Counted from the stretch's first letter, positions 35,020-44,737 are shown. The stretch: DNA of 64,000 nucleotides from CBCXVS01 sp965178525 (GCA_965178525.1 CBCXVS010000002.1:1-64000), one strand, 5' to 3'. The notes: generated by a model not told the origin, from the sequence alone. Made by a program: numbers and translations.

Positions 35020-36955
35020 ATGTTTGACCAGGAACTGCCTCTAACGGGGCCGACGACAGAGAGCCAGCCCTGCGTGCTGGTGATCTTTGGCGCTTCCGGC
35101 GACCTGACGAAGCGTTTGCTCATGCCGGCGATCTACAATCTCGCTTGCGACGGGCTATTGCCTGAACAGTTCGCCATCGTCGGGTGCGCCCGGGAGGTCT
35201 ACAGCAGCGAAGCGTTCCGGGAGAAAATGTCCCGTGACATCCGAACCTTCTCCACGCGGGACGCATTCGATGCCGCCGTGTGGGATCATCTCGTCCAACG
35301 CCTCTATTACACGCCGGGCGCGGTTGACGACCTCGAGACGTTTACCCGCTTAGGCGAGTGCATCCAAACGCTCGCAAAGCGCTACCATACCACAGGAAAC
35401 CTGCTCTTCTATCTGGCCACGCCGCCGGTTGTGTTTGGCAAGATTGCCGCCCGTCTTGCCCAGGCCGGCTTCACGGCCGGACCCGGTTGGCGCCGTCTCA
35501 TCATCGAGAAGCCCTTTGGTCATGATCTGGCACCTGCCATTGAGTTGAATCGGAAGCTGCTGTCGTCGTGGACCGAGGAGCCAAATCTTCCGGATCGATC
35601 ACTACTTGGGCAAGGAGACGGTGCAGAATCTCCTGGCCTTCCGTTTCTCCAACGGTATTTTCGAGCCGCTGTGGAACCGGGAGTACATCGACCACATTCA
35701 ATGCACGATTGCCGAGCAAGTCGGCGTCGAGGGCCGCGGCCATTATTACGATCAATCCGGCGTTCTGCGGGATATGATGCAGAACCACATGTTCCAGATG
35801 CTCGCCTATCTTTGTATGGAGCCACCGCAGTCGTTTCAGGCAGAAGCCATCCGTGATGCGAGGGCCAATGTGTTGGCTGCGGTACGCGTGATGACCCCGG
35901 CTGACGTCCAACACGATGCCGTTCGCGGCCAGTACGGCGAGGGCGTGGCGCCGGACGGTACGCCGGCCGTGGCTTACCGGGACGAACCGGACGTCGTGCC
36001 TCATTCCGGCACCGAGACGTTTGCTGCACTCAAGCTCTTCATCGACAATGCTCGCTGGCACGGCGTTCCGGTCTATCTCCGGTCCGGCAAGGCACTGTGG
36101 AAAAAGGACACCGAAATCGTCGTGCAATTTAAGAAGGCGTCAGCCGGCATCTTCCAGAACACACCGGCTATGGCATTGCTCGATGCCAATCAGCTCATCT
36201 TCCACATCCAGCCGGACGAGGGTATTGAGCTGCGATTCCAGGCCAAGAAACCAGGTATCGCCATGCAGCTGCAGAAAGTGAACATGCGCTTTGCCTACAG
36301 CGATGCCTTCGAAATGCCACGCGGTACGGGTTATGAAGTCATGCTCTACGACTGTATGGTTGGCGATGCGATGCTCTTTTCCCGCACCGACCTGGTCGAA
36401 GCCGCATGGCGTATCGCACAGCCCATCCTGGACGTCTGGACGGCGCCGCCCCCGGCGCACTTCCCCAATTACCCGGTCGGCTCTTGGGGGCCGAAGGCTG
36501 CTTTCGACCTCATTGAGCGCGATGGCCGCAAGTGGGTCGAAATCATCAACCGCGACGTGCTCGAACGGGTGCCGCTCTTCGCGGAGTGTGATGCGGTGTT
36601 TCTTCACAATCTCGCCATGATGCTGCAGCCCGTGGTCGTGCGGCGCGGCGACTGGATTATCCGCAAGGGAGAGCCGGAGAAGGAAATGTACATTATCAAC
36701 CGTGGCCAGGTGGACGTGATCGACGAGAAAAGCCACGTCATCGCGACACTGAGCGACGGTGACTTTTTCGGCGAGATGGGTCTTCTCTTGTCGCAGCCTC
36801 GCACTGCGTCTATCCGCGCTACGACCGATTGCGACCTGTTCATGCTGGCGCAAACCGACTTTCGCAAGGCCCTGCATGATCAGCCGCAATTTGCCGTCTC
36901 CATCCACACCATCGCCTATGAGCGTTACCACCTCAACCTGAGCGCCGCTCCGTGA
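35020..36955 (+). pseudogene. zwf: Glucose-6-phosphate dehydrogenase fused to a cyclic-nucleotide-binding domain, frameshifted
   Basis: The first part is G6PD: the NADP-binding start VLVIFGASGDLTKRLLMPAI (residues 22-41), LIIEKPFGHDL, then RIDHYLGKE-type active-site sequence recovered after a frameshift. The GKETVQNLLAFRFSNGIFEP and FIDNARWHGVPVYLRSGKAL segments follow. An extra C at about 35580 (GAGCCAAATC for GAGCAAATC) shifts the frame. After the normal G6PD end (about residue 510), a roughly 125-residue cyclic-nucleotide-binding domain follows in frame: YIINRGQVDVIDEKSHVIAT, then GDFFGEMGLLLSQPRTASIR, the phosphate-binding cassette. G6PD opens the oxidative pentose phosphate pathway. The fusion would put it under allosteric control by cAMP or a similar ligand. 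The start has GGAGGA upstream. Confidence 0.82.
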
Positions 36956-36966
36956 GACAAGTAAAG

Positions 36967-37000
36967 CGGAAGCCGTGGTCCGCACAGACGCTGGCTTCCG
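36967..37000. terminator. Possible stem-loop after zwf
   Basis: CGGAAGCC (36967-36974) pairs with GGCTTCCG (36993-37000) around an 18-base loop, 12 bp after the zwf stop. There is no T-run, so termination is uncertain. Confidence 0.35.
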
Positions 37001-37241
37001 GCCGCTCAAGCTCTGATCTTCCTCAGAATTTTCTTAGACTTTCCTCGTCGAATCCCTCTCTCATCCTCAAGATTCATCCCCAGGCCATGTCCTACTCTCT
37101 CGAGTGTCACGCATACAGAAGAATCCGGTTGGCCGTCGTCTCCTTGCGTCGGATGCGGCGGCGTCCGGACATGATGTTAGCGTTGGCATGAGGAGCGCTT
37201 CAGTTGTACGAATGCGGCATGACGGTGTCCCGTCACGCAAG

Positions 37242-38457
37242 TCACGTTTTAGATTCAAGGAGATGGCCATTGCAGAACACATCGCATACCCCAAACCCAT
37301 GCAACGATCTGACCGCACCCCAACGGGTTACCGCCCCCCAGATGAGCACGCTCGTCCAGGGCTGGGACCGGCTCATGGGGCTGCACACCCTGTATAGCCC
37401 CACGGAACTTGCCCATGCAGACGGCGACGGCATCAAGACAAACGGACAACCCAAAGGTGCGAACAGGTCAACATCGACAACGCGTTTCTCGGGTGGCCGA
37501 GATGAGACGCTAGGGCAGGCTCAATCTCTCGGGCCGGTTGCACCTCCTCCAGCTCCCGAAACACGACGACTTCCAGAGCCTGTGGATGACCCCCTCGCAG
37601 GCCCGGGCGCGCCTCGAAACAGCAAGATACGAGAATGTCGGGGCCTGCCAAACGCGTAACCCACTGCTCTGGCGAGCTGGGCGTGGGCATGGCAGCGCCG
37701 CTGTCAATGACAGCCCTTGCCGCAGGTGTGCGGTCGCCTCGATATGCGCTGAGCCTGCGATGGCGTGCTGGATGGCGTGCTGCCAGTAGAGCATGGCCGT
37801 AGCAGGGACTGCTGCGCCGCTTCCTGCACCAGAACATGTTTAAACATGTTCTGTGCCTGCGGCGTATTGTGCGATATGGCCCTCGAAATGGCGAATCACG
37901 TCGACACAAGCGCGTTGTGCCCGCTGTCTCACCTCGTGCAGGTCGTCAAGGTCGAGCTGCTTCGAGGGTGTCGTGGCATGCCGCACACGACAAAATATCA
38001 CCGTCAACTGCCGCCGCTCGGCTGGGAGAGACACAACACCCGGCGGTGCCTGCGGCGGCTCCTGCGACGCCTCGACCTGTGTGGCCATGTCCTGGATAAG
38101 CGGCGTCTCTGCCTCAGTTTCCTTAGGGTATTGCCGTGTCTGCACCGGAGCCACGAAGCGATAGCCGCGGCCATAGACGGTCTTGAGGAGCCGTTGCGCC
38201 CGCCCGGTGTCCCTAATGGCCTTGCGCGCCGCCCTGATCGAGTAGGTGAGTGCCGATTCGCTCACAAATCGGTCAGGCCACAGGTTCTCGAGTAATTCTT
38301 CTTTAGACACGACGCGGCTGTGGTGCTTGATGAGATAGGCGAGTAGCTCGAACACTTTCGGTTCAATGCGCTGAAGTTTCCCTGTGTGGCGAAGTTCATA
38401 GCTAGAGATGTCAAGTTCATAGTCATCAAAAACGTAGATCATCAACACGACCTTCAA
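37242..38457 (-). pseudogene. Decayed winged-helix / adenylate cyclase / TPR regulator
   Basis: The intact part (38457-37840, 205 residues) begins with an OmpR-type winged helix (MIYVFDDYELDISSYELRHT, KVFELLAYLIKHHSRVVSKE, LLKTVYGRGYRFVAPVQ). It then enters a class III adenylate/guanylate cyclase domain (RRQLTVIFCRVRHATTPSKQ, DLDDLHEVRQRAQRACVDVI then RHFEGHIAQY). There the metal-binding Asp region is degenerate and the frame ends. Further 3', pieces of the usual P-loop/TPR part survive in other frames (KHVLVQEAAQQSLL; AGSAHIEATAHLRQGLSL). Such three-part regulators normally exceed 1,000 residues, so most is deleted. No gene is seen between 36956 and 37240. Confidence 0.7.
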
Positions 38458-38537
38458 CTGTAGGGATGGTACGCGAATCGATCACTGCGATAACATGAGG
38501 AAGGCATAGTGGCATCTGTTCCCGTTCTGTCTGTACA

Positions 38538-38553
38538 GTCCCATTTTTGGGAC
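38538..38553. promoter_or_regulatory. Inverted repeat upstream of the winged-helix remnant
   Basis: GTCCCA and TGGGAC form a perfect dyad around TTTT, 81 bp upstream of the winged-helix start (38457, minus strand). It could have been that regulator's operator. The rest of 38458-38756 shows no gene. Confidence 0.4.
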
Positions 38554-38756
38554 CGCAACCGAAACATGTGCCGTGTGCTGTCAAGACGTCATACAAGCTT
38601 ACAACCATCACGATCTTCTATCCGGCTTGCATACGAAGCCTGCCTCCTAACGCGGCCGGCCTCTTCTGCGAAGCGGCCGGCAGCCGTGCGGCAACGGATT
38701 GCCAGACATATAGAGCAAGATGTATGCCACGCTTTGCTGTGCCAGCCGCATTAGGC

Positions 38757-38980
38757 CAGAACGCCTTCCTCCTGCAACCCGGCGATGTCCTCTGCAGTCA
38801 TGCCAAGCAATTCAGTAGCGTACGATCGCGCCGGGAGCCACCTGCAAGCGATCCCCGAGTCGTGGTATCATCAGGCCGTAGGCGTTCCAGACCAATTGGG
38901 AGTAGTGCAGGAGTGTGGCACATTCGTGCACCGACACGTCAATCCATCTGCTGGTATCGTTTCTAGCGCAGTCGCGCCGT
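38757..38980 (-). pseudogene. C-terminal remnant of a CaiB/BaiF CoA-transferase
   Basis: Two frames give DTSRWIDVSVHECATLLHYS then QLVWNAYGLMIPRLGDRLQV (about 38960-38810), and YATELLGMTAEDIAGLQEEG then VLA-stop (about 38825-38757). QWIDVSxxE is the block around the conserved region of family III CoA-transferases, and LGMTAEDIAGLQEEGV is their typical C-terminus. The middle (about 150-200 residues) and the N-terminus are missing, so this is a relic. 38981-39240 holds nothing else recognisable apart from the leader of the next gene. Confidence 0.6.
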
Positions 38981-39240
38981 GTGGTCAAGGTGGAACAGGT
39001 GCAGGGTGTAACTCTCGCCGTTTGTCAGCAGTCGCCAAGAAGCGTGCACAAACCGTCTCGCTAGTGGGGCGGCTTACTCATCGAATCCCCAGGTAAACAC
39101 CACGTAATCCCCACGCAGTCCTTATGTTTTGCATTGTCGGGCGTGTTAAATTCTCCATCAGCTGAACATGACCTTTGACCATTGTCGTAGTTTGTGAACC
39201 GTGAGAACACTTGCGGTGGTGCTGACAGGAGACCGTCCTC

Positions 39241-40839
39241 ATGTACGAATTGACCTTCTCTGCGGATAAGCTGGCCGTGCTGTTTAACATGAGCCGGAGG
39301 TTAAATGCCTTGATCGAACTGGAAGAGCTGCTCTCGGCTATCATGAGCGAGACCAAACAGGTGCTACATGCCGAGAGCTGCGCGCTCCTCTTCTGGGACG
39401 AGGAACGTCACGAATTGTGCTTCCCGGTGGTGAGTGATCTCAGCCCGGAAATGGAGACACGTTTGCACGAGCTGCGGTTTCCGGCCGATCAGGGCATTGC
39501 CGGGTGGGTCCTGCAGCAGGGACAGCCCGCCCACGTGGCGGACGTGACCCAGGACGCGCGCTTCTATGGCGCAGTAGATGACTGGACCGGGGTCCGGACG
39601 CGCGAGCTGTTGTATGCCCCACTACGGACCCGCCGGGGCGTCATCGGCGTCATTGGGGTGCGCAATAAGTGCGAGAGCGTCTTTACCGACGACGACCTCA
39701 CCTTCCTCGATGCCTTGGCTGGGCCTATCGCCATCGCACTCAACAACGCCCGACTCTACCAGCACGTGCAGCACTCCGAAGCCCAACTCCAAGCGGAAGT
39801 CGCCACGCTCCACCGGGAAAGGGAGAAGCGACAGCGATTTACCGAGATCATTGGCGCCGGCCCGGTAATGGACCAGGTCTTCGCTCTGATGGAGAGCGCC
39901 ATCCCAACGACCATCACCGTCTTACTCCAGGGCGAAAGCGGAACGGGCAAAGAACGGATTGCCCGCGCCATCCACGACCACGGGCCCCGAAAAGACCGGC
40001 CTTTTGTCGCCGTCAACTGCGGGGCGCTCTCCGAGACGCTCCTGGAGAGCGAGTTGTTCGGTCACATCAAAGGCGCTTTTACCGGGGCCTCTGCAGATAA
40101 ACTGGGGCTATTCGAAGTGGCGCATGGCGGCACGCTCTTTCTCGACGAGATTGGGGACACCCCGCTCGCCATGCAGGCGAAGCTCCTACGGGTGTTACAG
40201 GAGGGCGAAATTCAGCGTGTCGGGGACCCCCGGCCGCGGCAAGTGGATGTCCGCATCATCTCCGCGACACACCGGGATTTATCCCAGGCGATGCACCAGC
40301 AGCACTTTCGTGACGACCTCTACTACCGTCTCAACGTGTTTCCGATCACGGTTCCCCCGCTGCGGCAGCGCCCCGACGATATTCCGCTCCTGGCGGCGCA
40401 CTTCCTGCGCCAGAGCGGGGAAAAGCTCGACAAACCAATCCGGAGCCTCAGTCCTGAAGCGGTGCGCCTACTGCGGCAGTACGCTTGGCCAGGGAATGTC
40501 CGAGAACTCGAGAATGAGATCGAGCGCGCCGTGGCTCTGGCGCCAGCTGAGACCCCCCTGGGTCCTACCTACTTCTCCGACCGCCTCACCACCGCCCGTT
40601 CCCTACGTATAGCGCTCCCTCCCACTGCCGCCTCCCTCCAAGCCGCCCGTCTCGCTTTCGAACAGGAGTATATTGGCTCCGTCCTCCAGCGGTACCAAGG
40701 CAACGCCACCCAAGCTGCCAAAGTCTTGGGTATCAGCCGGCAGATGCTACAACGGAAGATCAAACAGTATGGGCTGCGAAGCCGGCCTGTTCCCTCACCC
40801 GCCGACCGTAAGGGCAACCTCCCTGTCAACTTTGTTTGA
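39241..40839 (+). CDS. Sigma-54-dependent activator with GAF sensor
   Basis: The 532-residue enhancer-binding protein has a GAF domain at about residues 20-175 (LFNMSRRLNALIELEELLSA, FPADQGIAGWVLQQGQPAHV), then a short coiled linker. The AAA+ domain has Walker A GESGTGKE (about 230), the sigma-54-contacting GAFTGA loop (about 277) and Walker B TLFLDEIGD. A C-terminal Fis-type HTH follows (GNATQAAKVLGISRQMLQRK, about 488-507). It should drive sigma-54 RNA polymerase open-complex formation in response to a small ligand bound by GAF. The ATG follows CAGGAGACC. Three dyads (40824-40931) and a sigma-54 promoter (41007) lie immediately downstream, making the gene at 41114 its likely target. Confidence 0.93.
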   Translation: MYELTFSADKLAVLFNMSRRLNALIELEELLSAIMSETKQVLHAESCALLFWDEERHELCFPVVSDLSPEMETRLHELRFPADQGIAGWVLQQGQPAHVADVTQDARFYGAVDDWTGVRTRELLYAPLRTRRGVIGVIGVRNKCESVFTDDDLTFLDALAGPIAIALNNARLYQHVQHSEAQLQAEVATLHREREKRQRFTEIIGAGPVMDQVFALMESAIPTTITVLLQGESGTGKERIARAIHDHGPRKDRPFVAVNCGALSETLLESELFGHIKGAFTGASADKLGLFEVAHGGTLFLDEIGDTPLAMQAKLLRVLQEGEIQRVGDPRPRQVDVRIISATHRDLSQAMHQQHFRDDLYYRLNVFPITVPPLRQRPDDIPLLAAHFLRQSGEKLDKPIRSLSPEAVRLLRQYAWPGNVRELENEIERAVALAPAETPLGPTYFSDRLTTARSLRIALPPTAASLQAARLAFEQEYIGSVLQRYQGNATQAAKVLGISRQMLQRKIKQYGLRSRPVPSPADRKGNLPVNFV

Positions 40840-40931
40840 CAGTCAACTCCGATTGACACGGGGGCGCCAGGCGCCGTCCTATTCTTCCTCTCGTCGCCGT
40901 ACATGCCTCCCCGTGTCAACCTCGGTTGACA
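40824..40931. promoter_or_regulatory. Three upstream activator sites TGTCAA-N6-TTGACA
   Basis: Site 1 is 40824-40841 (TGTCAA, CTTTGT, TTGACA) and overlaps the activator's stop codon. Site 2 is 40841-40858 (AGTCAA, CTCCGA, TTGACA), in line 17 bp on. Site 3 is 40914-40931 (TGTCAA, CCTCGG, TTGACA). They lie 75-185 bp upstream of the -24 element at 41007, the usual distance for enhancer-binding proteins. Confidence 0.82.
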
Positions 40932-41006
40932 GCCCACGGTTGTTTGATAACACCCAAGAGTTTCCCATCTTGTTGAAAAAAAAGGCTTACAGTCGACCCC
41001 GAGCGA

Positions 41007-41022
41007 TGGCACACATCTTGCC
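41007..41022 (+). promoter_or_regulatory. Sigma-54 (-24/-12) promoter
   Basis: TGGCACACATCTTGCC matches the sigma-54 consensus TGGCAC-N5-TTGC, with GG at 41008-41009 and GC at 41020-41021. Transcription would start near 41033, about 80 bp before the ATG at 41114. Confidence 0.85.
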
Positions 41023-41113
41023 TTATAGCATCACAACATGTGCGATGTGGCTGAAGAACGCGGACAGCAAAAGTCACGTCGTCTTTCTTTCACGACCGGC
41101 AACAAAGGAGATC

Positions 41114-41731
41114 ATGATGATCAAGCGCAACCCATCCATCCTCAGCCTGTCACTGTGCATGATTCCGCTTGTGATCGCATTGACCGCGACGGTAGGATTT
41201 GGCCAACCCAATCCGCTATACGATACAGACCGCGACCTCTGGCTAGAGGACACGGACGGGGACACATTCCCCAATTTCACAGAAGAGCTGGAGGGAACCA
41301 ATCCCAATAATCCTGAAGACTATCCGGGTGCGGACTTGCCGGAGTCTGAGAACAACGAGCAAGCTTTACAGGCAAACGTCGGTTTTCCCAGATCGACATG
41401 CCGCTCGGGGTATCGTCAGGCAGGATCGCGGCTCTGCATTAGCCCCGATGAAGAGAATGCCCGGACCTTTGCCAACGCCGCGACGTTTTGCCGTGATCGG
41501 AGAGGGCGTGTGTGTAGCTATACGGATCTCCGCTATCTTTACGTCCGTACGGGTTTGGATGCGTCGTATAATCCAAGCGGCAACTGGATCGGAAATTTCA
41601 CTGGTGATGATCAGGCTCTCTGTGGGAATAGGAGTATTACCTTCAACAATGATCCGGACATCGGTAACTTTGAGGGGACGTGTAATCGATTTAATTCTCG
41701 CTCCTTCTGGTGTTGCCACGATGACGAATAA
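41114..41731 (+). CDS. Cysteine-rich secreted protein with a calcium-type repeat
   Basis: The 205-residue product has a signal peptide (NPSILSLSLCMIPLVIALTA, TVGFG). Next comes an acidic segment DTDRDLWLEDTDGDTFPNF, which resembles a thrombospondin type 3 / dockerin-like calcium loop. A roughly 120-residue domain with about eight Cys follows (STCRSGYRQAGSRLCISPDE, TFCRDRRGRVCSYTDLRYLY, GNWIGNFTGDDQALCGNRSI), ending FWCCHDDE. This C-terminal module recurs in secreted bacterial proteins as I recall them, function unknown. The start ATG (followed by a second ATG) has AAAGGAGATC. Its sigma-54 promoter and the upstream activator dyads place it under the neighbouring GAF regulator, so it is an inducible extracellular product. 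Confidence 0.82.
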   Translation: MMIKRNPSILSLSLCMIPLVIALTATVGFGQPNPLYDTDRDLWLEDTDGDTFPNFTEELEGTNPNNPEDYPGADLPESENNEQALQANVGFPRSTCRSGYRQAGSRLCISPDEENARTFANAATFCRDRRGRVCSYTDLRYLYVRTGLDASYNPSGNWIGNFTGDDQALCGNRSITFNNDPDIGNFEGTCNRFNSRSFWCCHDDE

Positions 41732-41743
41732 CACCTGAACGTC

Positions 41744-41766
41744 AGCCCTCGGCTGGGCCGAGGGCT
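41744..41766. terminator. Perfect 10-bp hairpin after the secreted-protein gene
   Basis: AGCCCTCGGC pairs with GCCGAGGGCT around the loop TGG, 12 bp after the stop codon. It lacks a T-run but its position between convergent genes fits a bidirectional terminator. Confidence 0.55.
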
Positions 41767-41913
41767 ACCGCCAACGCGGTGTGCCCCTCTTGGTGTTGGC
41801 GAGTCATGGCACGCCCGCCATTGAGTGGCAAAGATTGGCGCCAGAATGGAGAGCGTGCTGCTCCTGGTCGGCATCAATACCCCCCGCAAACGTGTGAAAC
41901 AAACGTGAGCAGT

Positions 41914-43188
41914 CTAGCGCGGGACAATCTCCCGCATCCCCCCCATATACGGCTGCAACACGTCGGGAATCGCCACACTGCCATCCGGCCGCTGATTCAG
42001 TTCCAGTAGCGGGATGAGAATGCGAGGCGAGGCGACGACGGTGTTGTTCAGCGTGTGCACAAAACGCAGCGCCCCGCCGTCTTTCTCACGGTAGCGGATT
42101 TTCAGACGCCGCGCCTGAAAGTCGTGAAATTTCGAGGCGGAATGCGTTTCACCATACGCCTGCCGGCTCGGCATCCAGGTTTCGATGTCGTACTTTTTCA
42201 CCTGGGGCACGCCCAGTTCACTACCACAGACCAACACGACGCGATAGGGCAGGTTGAGGGCCTGGAGCATGTCCTCGGCGTTGCTCAGGATGTGCTCGTG
42301 TTCCCGGGCCGAGACCTCCGGGTCGTTGGCGCAGATCACGACTTGCTCCACTTTTTGAAATTGATGGATGCGATAGAGCCCGCGTGTGTCCTTGCCGTAC
42401 GTGCCGGCCTCGCGGCGATAGCAGTTGGAGAGCCCAGCGTAATATTTGGGGAGTTCATCTTCCCGCAGGATTTCGTCGGCGTGATATGCCGTGATCGGCA
42501 CCTCGGATGTGCCGATGAGATTCACCTCATCTTCGGGAATGCGATAGGCCTGGTCACGGCCCGCCGGAAAATAGGCCGTGCCAAACATGGCTTCGTCCCG
42601 TACCAGGTGCGGCACGACAAGTGGCGTAAACCCTTTGCGAATCATATGCTGCAAGGCAAACTGCAGGACGGCCTGTTCCAACAAGACGCCCGCATTTTTC
42701 AAAAAATACGTCCGGGAGCCGGCGAGCTTTACGGCACGGGGAATATCGATGAGATCCAAGCGTTCGCCCAGTTCGACGTGATCGCGCAAGGAGAAATCGA
42801 ACTGCGGAATGTCGCCCCAGGTTTTGAGCAAGACATTGTCGTCATCACTGGCGCCTTCCGGCACCTCATCCGCCGGCACATTCGGCACGCGCAGCATGAG
42901 GGCTTCGAAGTCCGCTTCCACATCCCGCAGGGGGCCTTCGAGCGCCTTGCTCTCCTCGGCGACCTGCTTCATATGCGTGATCGCGTCTTGCCTGGCTTCC
43001 CCTTGCAGCGTGGGGATTTCCTTCGAGGTTTTGTTGCGCAACGCTTTGAGGCTTTCGAATTGGGTCAGGAGGTGCCGCCGTTTCGTGTCGACGTCCAAGA
43101 GATGTGGTATATCAATATCGATATGCTTTTTGCGGGCGGCATCTTGCACCACATCCGCATGCTCGCGAATAAAGCGTACATCCAACAT
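41914..43188 (-). CDS. serS: Seryl-tRNA synthetase
   Basis: The 424-residue class II synthetase charges tRNA-Ser. An N-terminal antiparallel coiled coil (residues about 30-100) binds the tRNA long arm. The catalytic domain shows FTPLVVPHLVRDEAMFGTAY, the serine-recognition TSEVPITAYHADEIL, motif 2 with CYRREAGTYGKDTRGLYRIH and motif 3 near the end (LLELNQRPDGSVAIPDVLQP). Length and motif order are canonical. It is the last gene of a long minus-strand block (purB upstream with a 62-bp gap). It appears intact. Confidence 0.97.
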   Translation of the reverse strand: MLDVRFIREHADVVQDAARKKHIDIDIPHLLDVDTKRRHLLTQFESLKALRNKTSKEIPTLQGEARQDAITHMKQVAEESKALEGPLRDVEADFEALMLRVPNVPADEVPEGASDDDNVLLKTWGDIPQFDFSLRDHVELGERLDLIDIPRAVKLAGSRTYFLKNAGVLLEQAVLQFALQHMIRKGFTPLVVPHLVRDEAMFGTAYFPAGRDQAYRIPEDEVNLIGTSEVPITAYHADEILREDELPKYYAGLSNCYRREAGTYGKDTRGLYRIHQFQKVEQVVICANDPEVSAREHEHILSNAEDMLQALNLPYRVVLVCGSELGVPQVKKYDIETWMPSRQAYGETHSASKFHDFQARRLKIRYREKDGGALRFVHTLNNTVVASPRILIPLLELNQRPDGSVAIPDVLQPYMGGMREIVPR

Positions 43189-43250
43189 GAGCGTGTCTCC
43201 AATGGCCCCGCCAGCGTTCCGATGTGCAGACGGGCGGGGACGATGGGGAA

Positions 43251-44699
43251 TTAGACGTGGGTGGCCACGGTCTGGCCTAAAAGATCGCGGTATCGCGCTT
43301 TGAGAGGATGATAGACCTGCGCCAGAAAGTCGTCCACTTGCGCCCGGGCGCGGCCGATATAGCCCTGTGCATCGGGCTTGTCAGGCAGCGCCGCCCGCAG
43401 CGTATCGAAATCCGGGTCGCTGCGCAGCCGCTGCAGCAGATCGTTGTCGCCGCCTTCGACGCGCATGTGGTGCCAGGTCTCCATGGCATGCTGCCGGATC
43501 TTCTCGTGCAGGTCCTGGCGGTCTCCGGTCGCTTTCACTCCGTCCATCATCAGGTTCTCAGCCGCCAAAAATGGCAGGAATTCGGCGATGCGCCGGCCCA
43601 TAATCGCCGGATAGACGACCATGCCACGGGCGATTTCGTGGTACAAAATCAAAATGCTCTCGGTGGCGAGAAACGCTTCGGGAATGCTCAGGCGTTTATT
43701 GGCCGAGTCGTCGATGGTCCGTTCAAACCACTGCCCCGCCGCGGTAAAGGCCGGATTCAAGCTGGTGCAGATGACATGACGCGCTAGCGCCGCGATGCGT
43801 TCGCTTCGCATCGGGTTGCGTTTGTACGCCATGGTGGAGGAGCCGACCTGGCTGTGGCCGAAGGGTTCTTCCATCTCGCCGACACTTTGTAAGAGCCGCA
43901 TGTCATTGCTGAATTTATGGGCGGATTGGGCCACCCCCGAGAGCACGGCCAAGACGCGGCTATCGTATTTGCGCGGATAGGTTTGCCCGGTGACGGGCAG
44001 GGTGCGGGCAAAGCCCATCTTTTCCGCCACGCGTTGGTCGATGCGTTTGACTTTCTCGTCATTGTCATCACACAGCCGCAGAAAGCTTGCCTGTGTACCA
44101 GTCGCGCCTTTGGCGCCGCGAAATTGCAGGGTGTCGAGACCGTGTTCGAGATCCTCCAGGTCAAACACCAGATCTTGCAGCCAAAGCACGCCGCGGCGGC
44201 CGGCGGTGGTGAGTTGAGCCGGCTGAAAGTGCGTGTAGCCGAGTGTCACCACGTCCCGGTGCGTGGCGGCAAATTGGGCCAACGCCTCCATGACATTGAT
44301 CAGCCGGACGCGAATCAGGCGCAGGGCGGCACGCATCTGAATGAGGTCGGTATTGTCGCCCACAAACGCACTGGTGGCGCCGAGATGAATGACGCCGCGA
44401 GCCTTCGGGCACTGCTCTCCGTAGGCGCGAATATGCGCCATGACGTCATGGCGGAGTTCCTTTTCATAGGCCTCGGCGACGTCGAAATTGATATCCTCAC
44501 TGTGCGCGCGCAGTTCATCGAGCTGCTCGTCGCGGATATCGAGACCTTCTTCCGCCTCGGCTTCGGCCAGGGCGACCCATAATCGCCGCCAGGTTTGAAA
44601 TTTGTACTGCGGGGAAAAGATCCGACTCATATCACGGCTGGCGTAGCGTTCCACGAGCGGATTGACATAGCCCTCATAGTGGGTGGGTGCGTCGGCCAC
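43251..44699 (-). CDS. purB: Adenylosuccinate lyase
   Basis: The 482-residue fumarase/aspartase-superfamily enzyme cleaves SAICAR and adenylosuccinate in purine synthesis. The signature GSSTMAYKRNPMRSERIAAL contains the flexible catalytic-Ser loop (GSSxMxxKxN). GVIHLGATSAFVGDNTDLIQ and TLGYTHFQPAQLTTAGRR supply the other active-site histidines and threonine. Length is that of the eukaryote-like long PurB class. It lies 38 bp downstream of purQ and upstream of serS in the same orientation. No defects are seen. Confidence 0.97.
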   Translation of the reverse strand: MADAPTHYEGYVNPLVERYASRDMSRIFSPQYKFQTWRRLWVALAEAEAEEGLDIRDEQLDELRAHSEDINFDVAEAYEKELRHDVMAHIRAYGEQCPKARGVIHLGATSAFVGDNTDLIQMRAALRLIRVRLINVMEALAQFAATHRDVVTLGYTHFQPAQLTTAGRRGVLWLQDLVFDLEDLEHGLDTLQFRGAKGATGTQASFLRLCDDNDEKVKRIDQRVAEKMGFARTLPVTGQTYPRKYDSRVLAVLSGVAQSAHKFSNDMRLLQSVGEMEEPFGHSQVGSSTMAYKRNPMRSERIAALARHVICTSLNPAFTAAGQWFERTIDDSANKRLSIPEAFLATESILILYHEIARGMVVYPAIMGRRIAEFLPFLAAENLMMDGVKATGDRQDLHEKIRQHAMETWHHMRVEGGDNDLLQRLRSDPDFDTLRAALPDKPDAQGYIGRARAQVDDFLAQVYHPLKARYRDLLGQTVATHV

Positions 44700-44737
44700 A
44701 ACGTCCTTCCTTCCTTGGTGTCATATCGTGCCCCGTG

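Noticed and set aside
42055..43254. A 399-codon open frame on the plus strand
   Set aside because: It is antisense to serS over its whole length; serS has all synthetase motifs, and the long frame is a by-product of GC-rich codon use.
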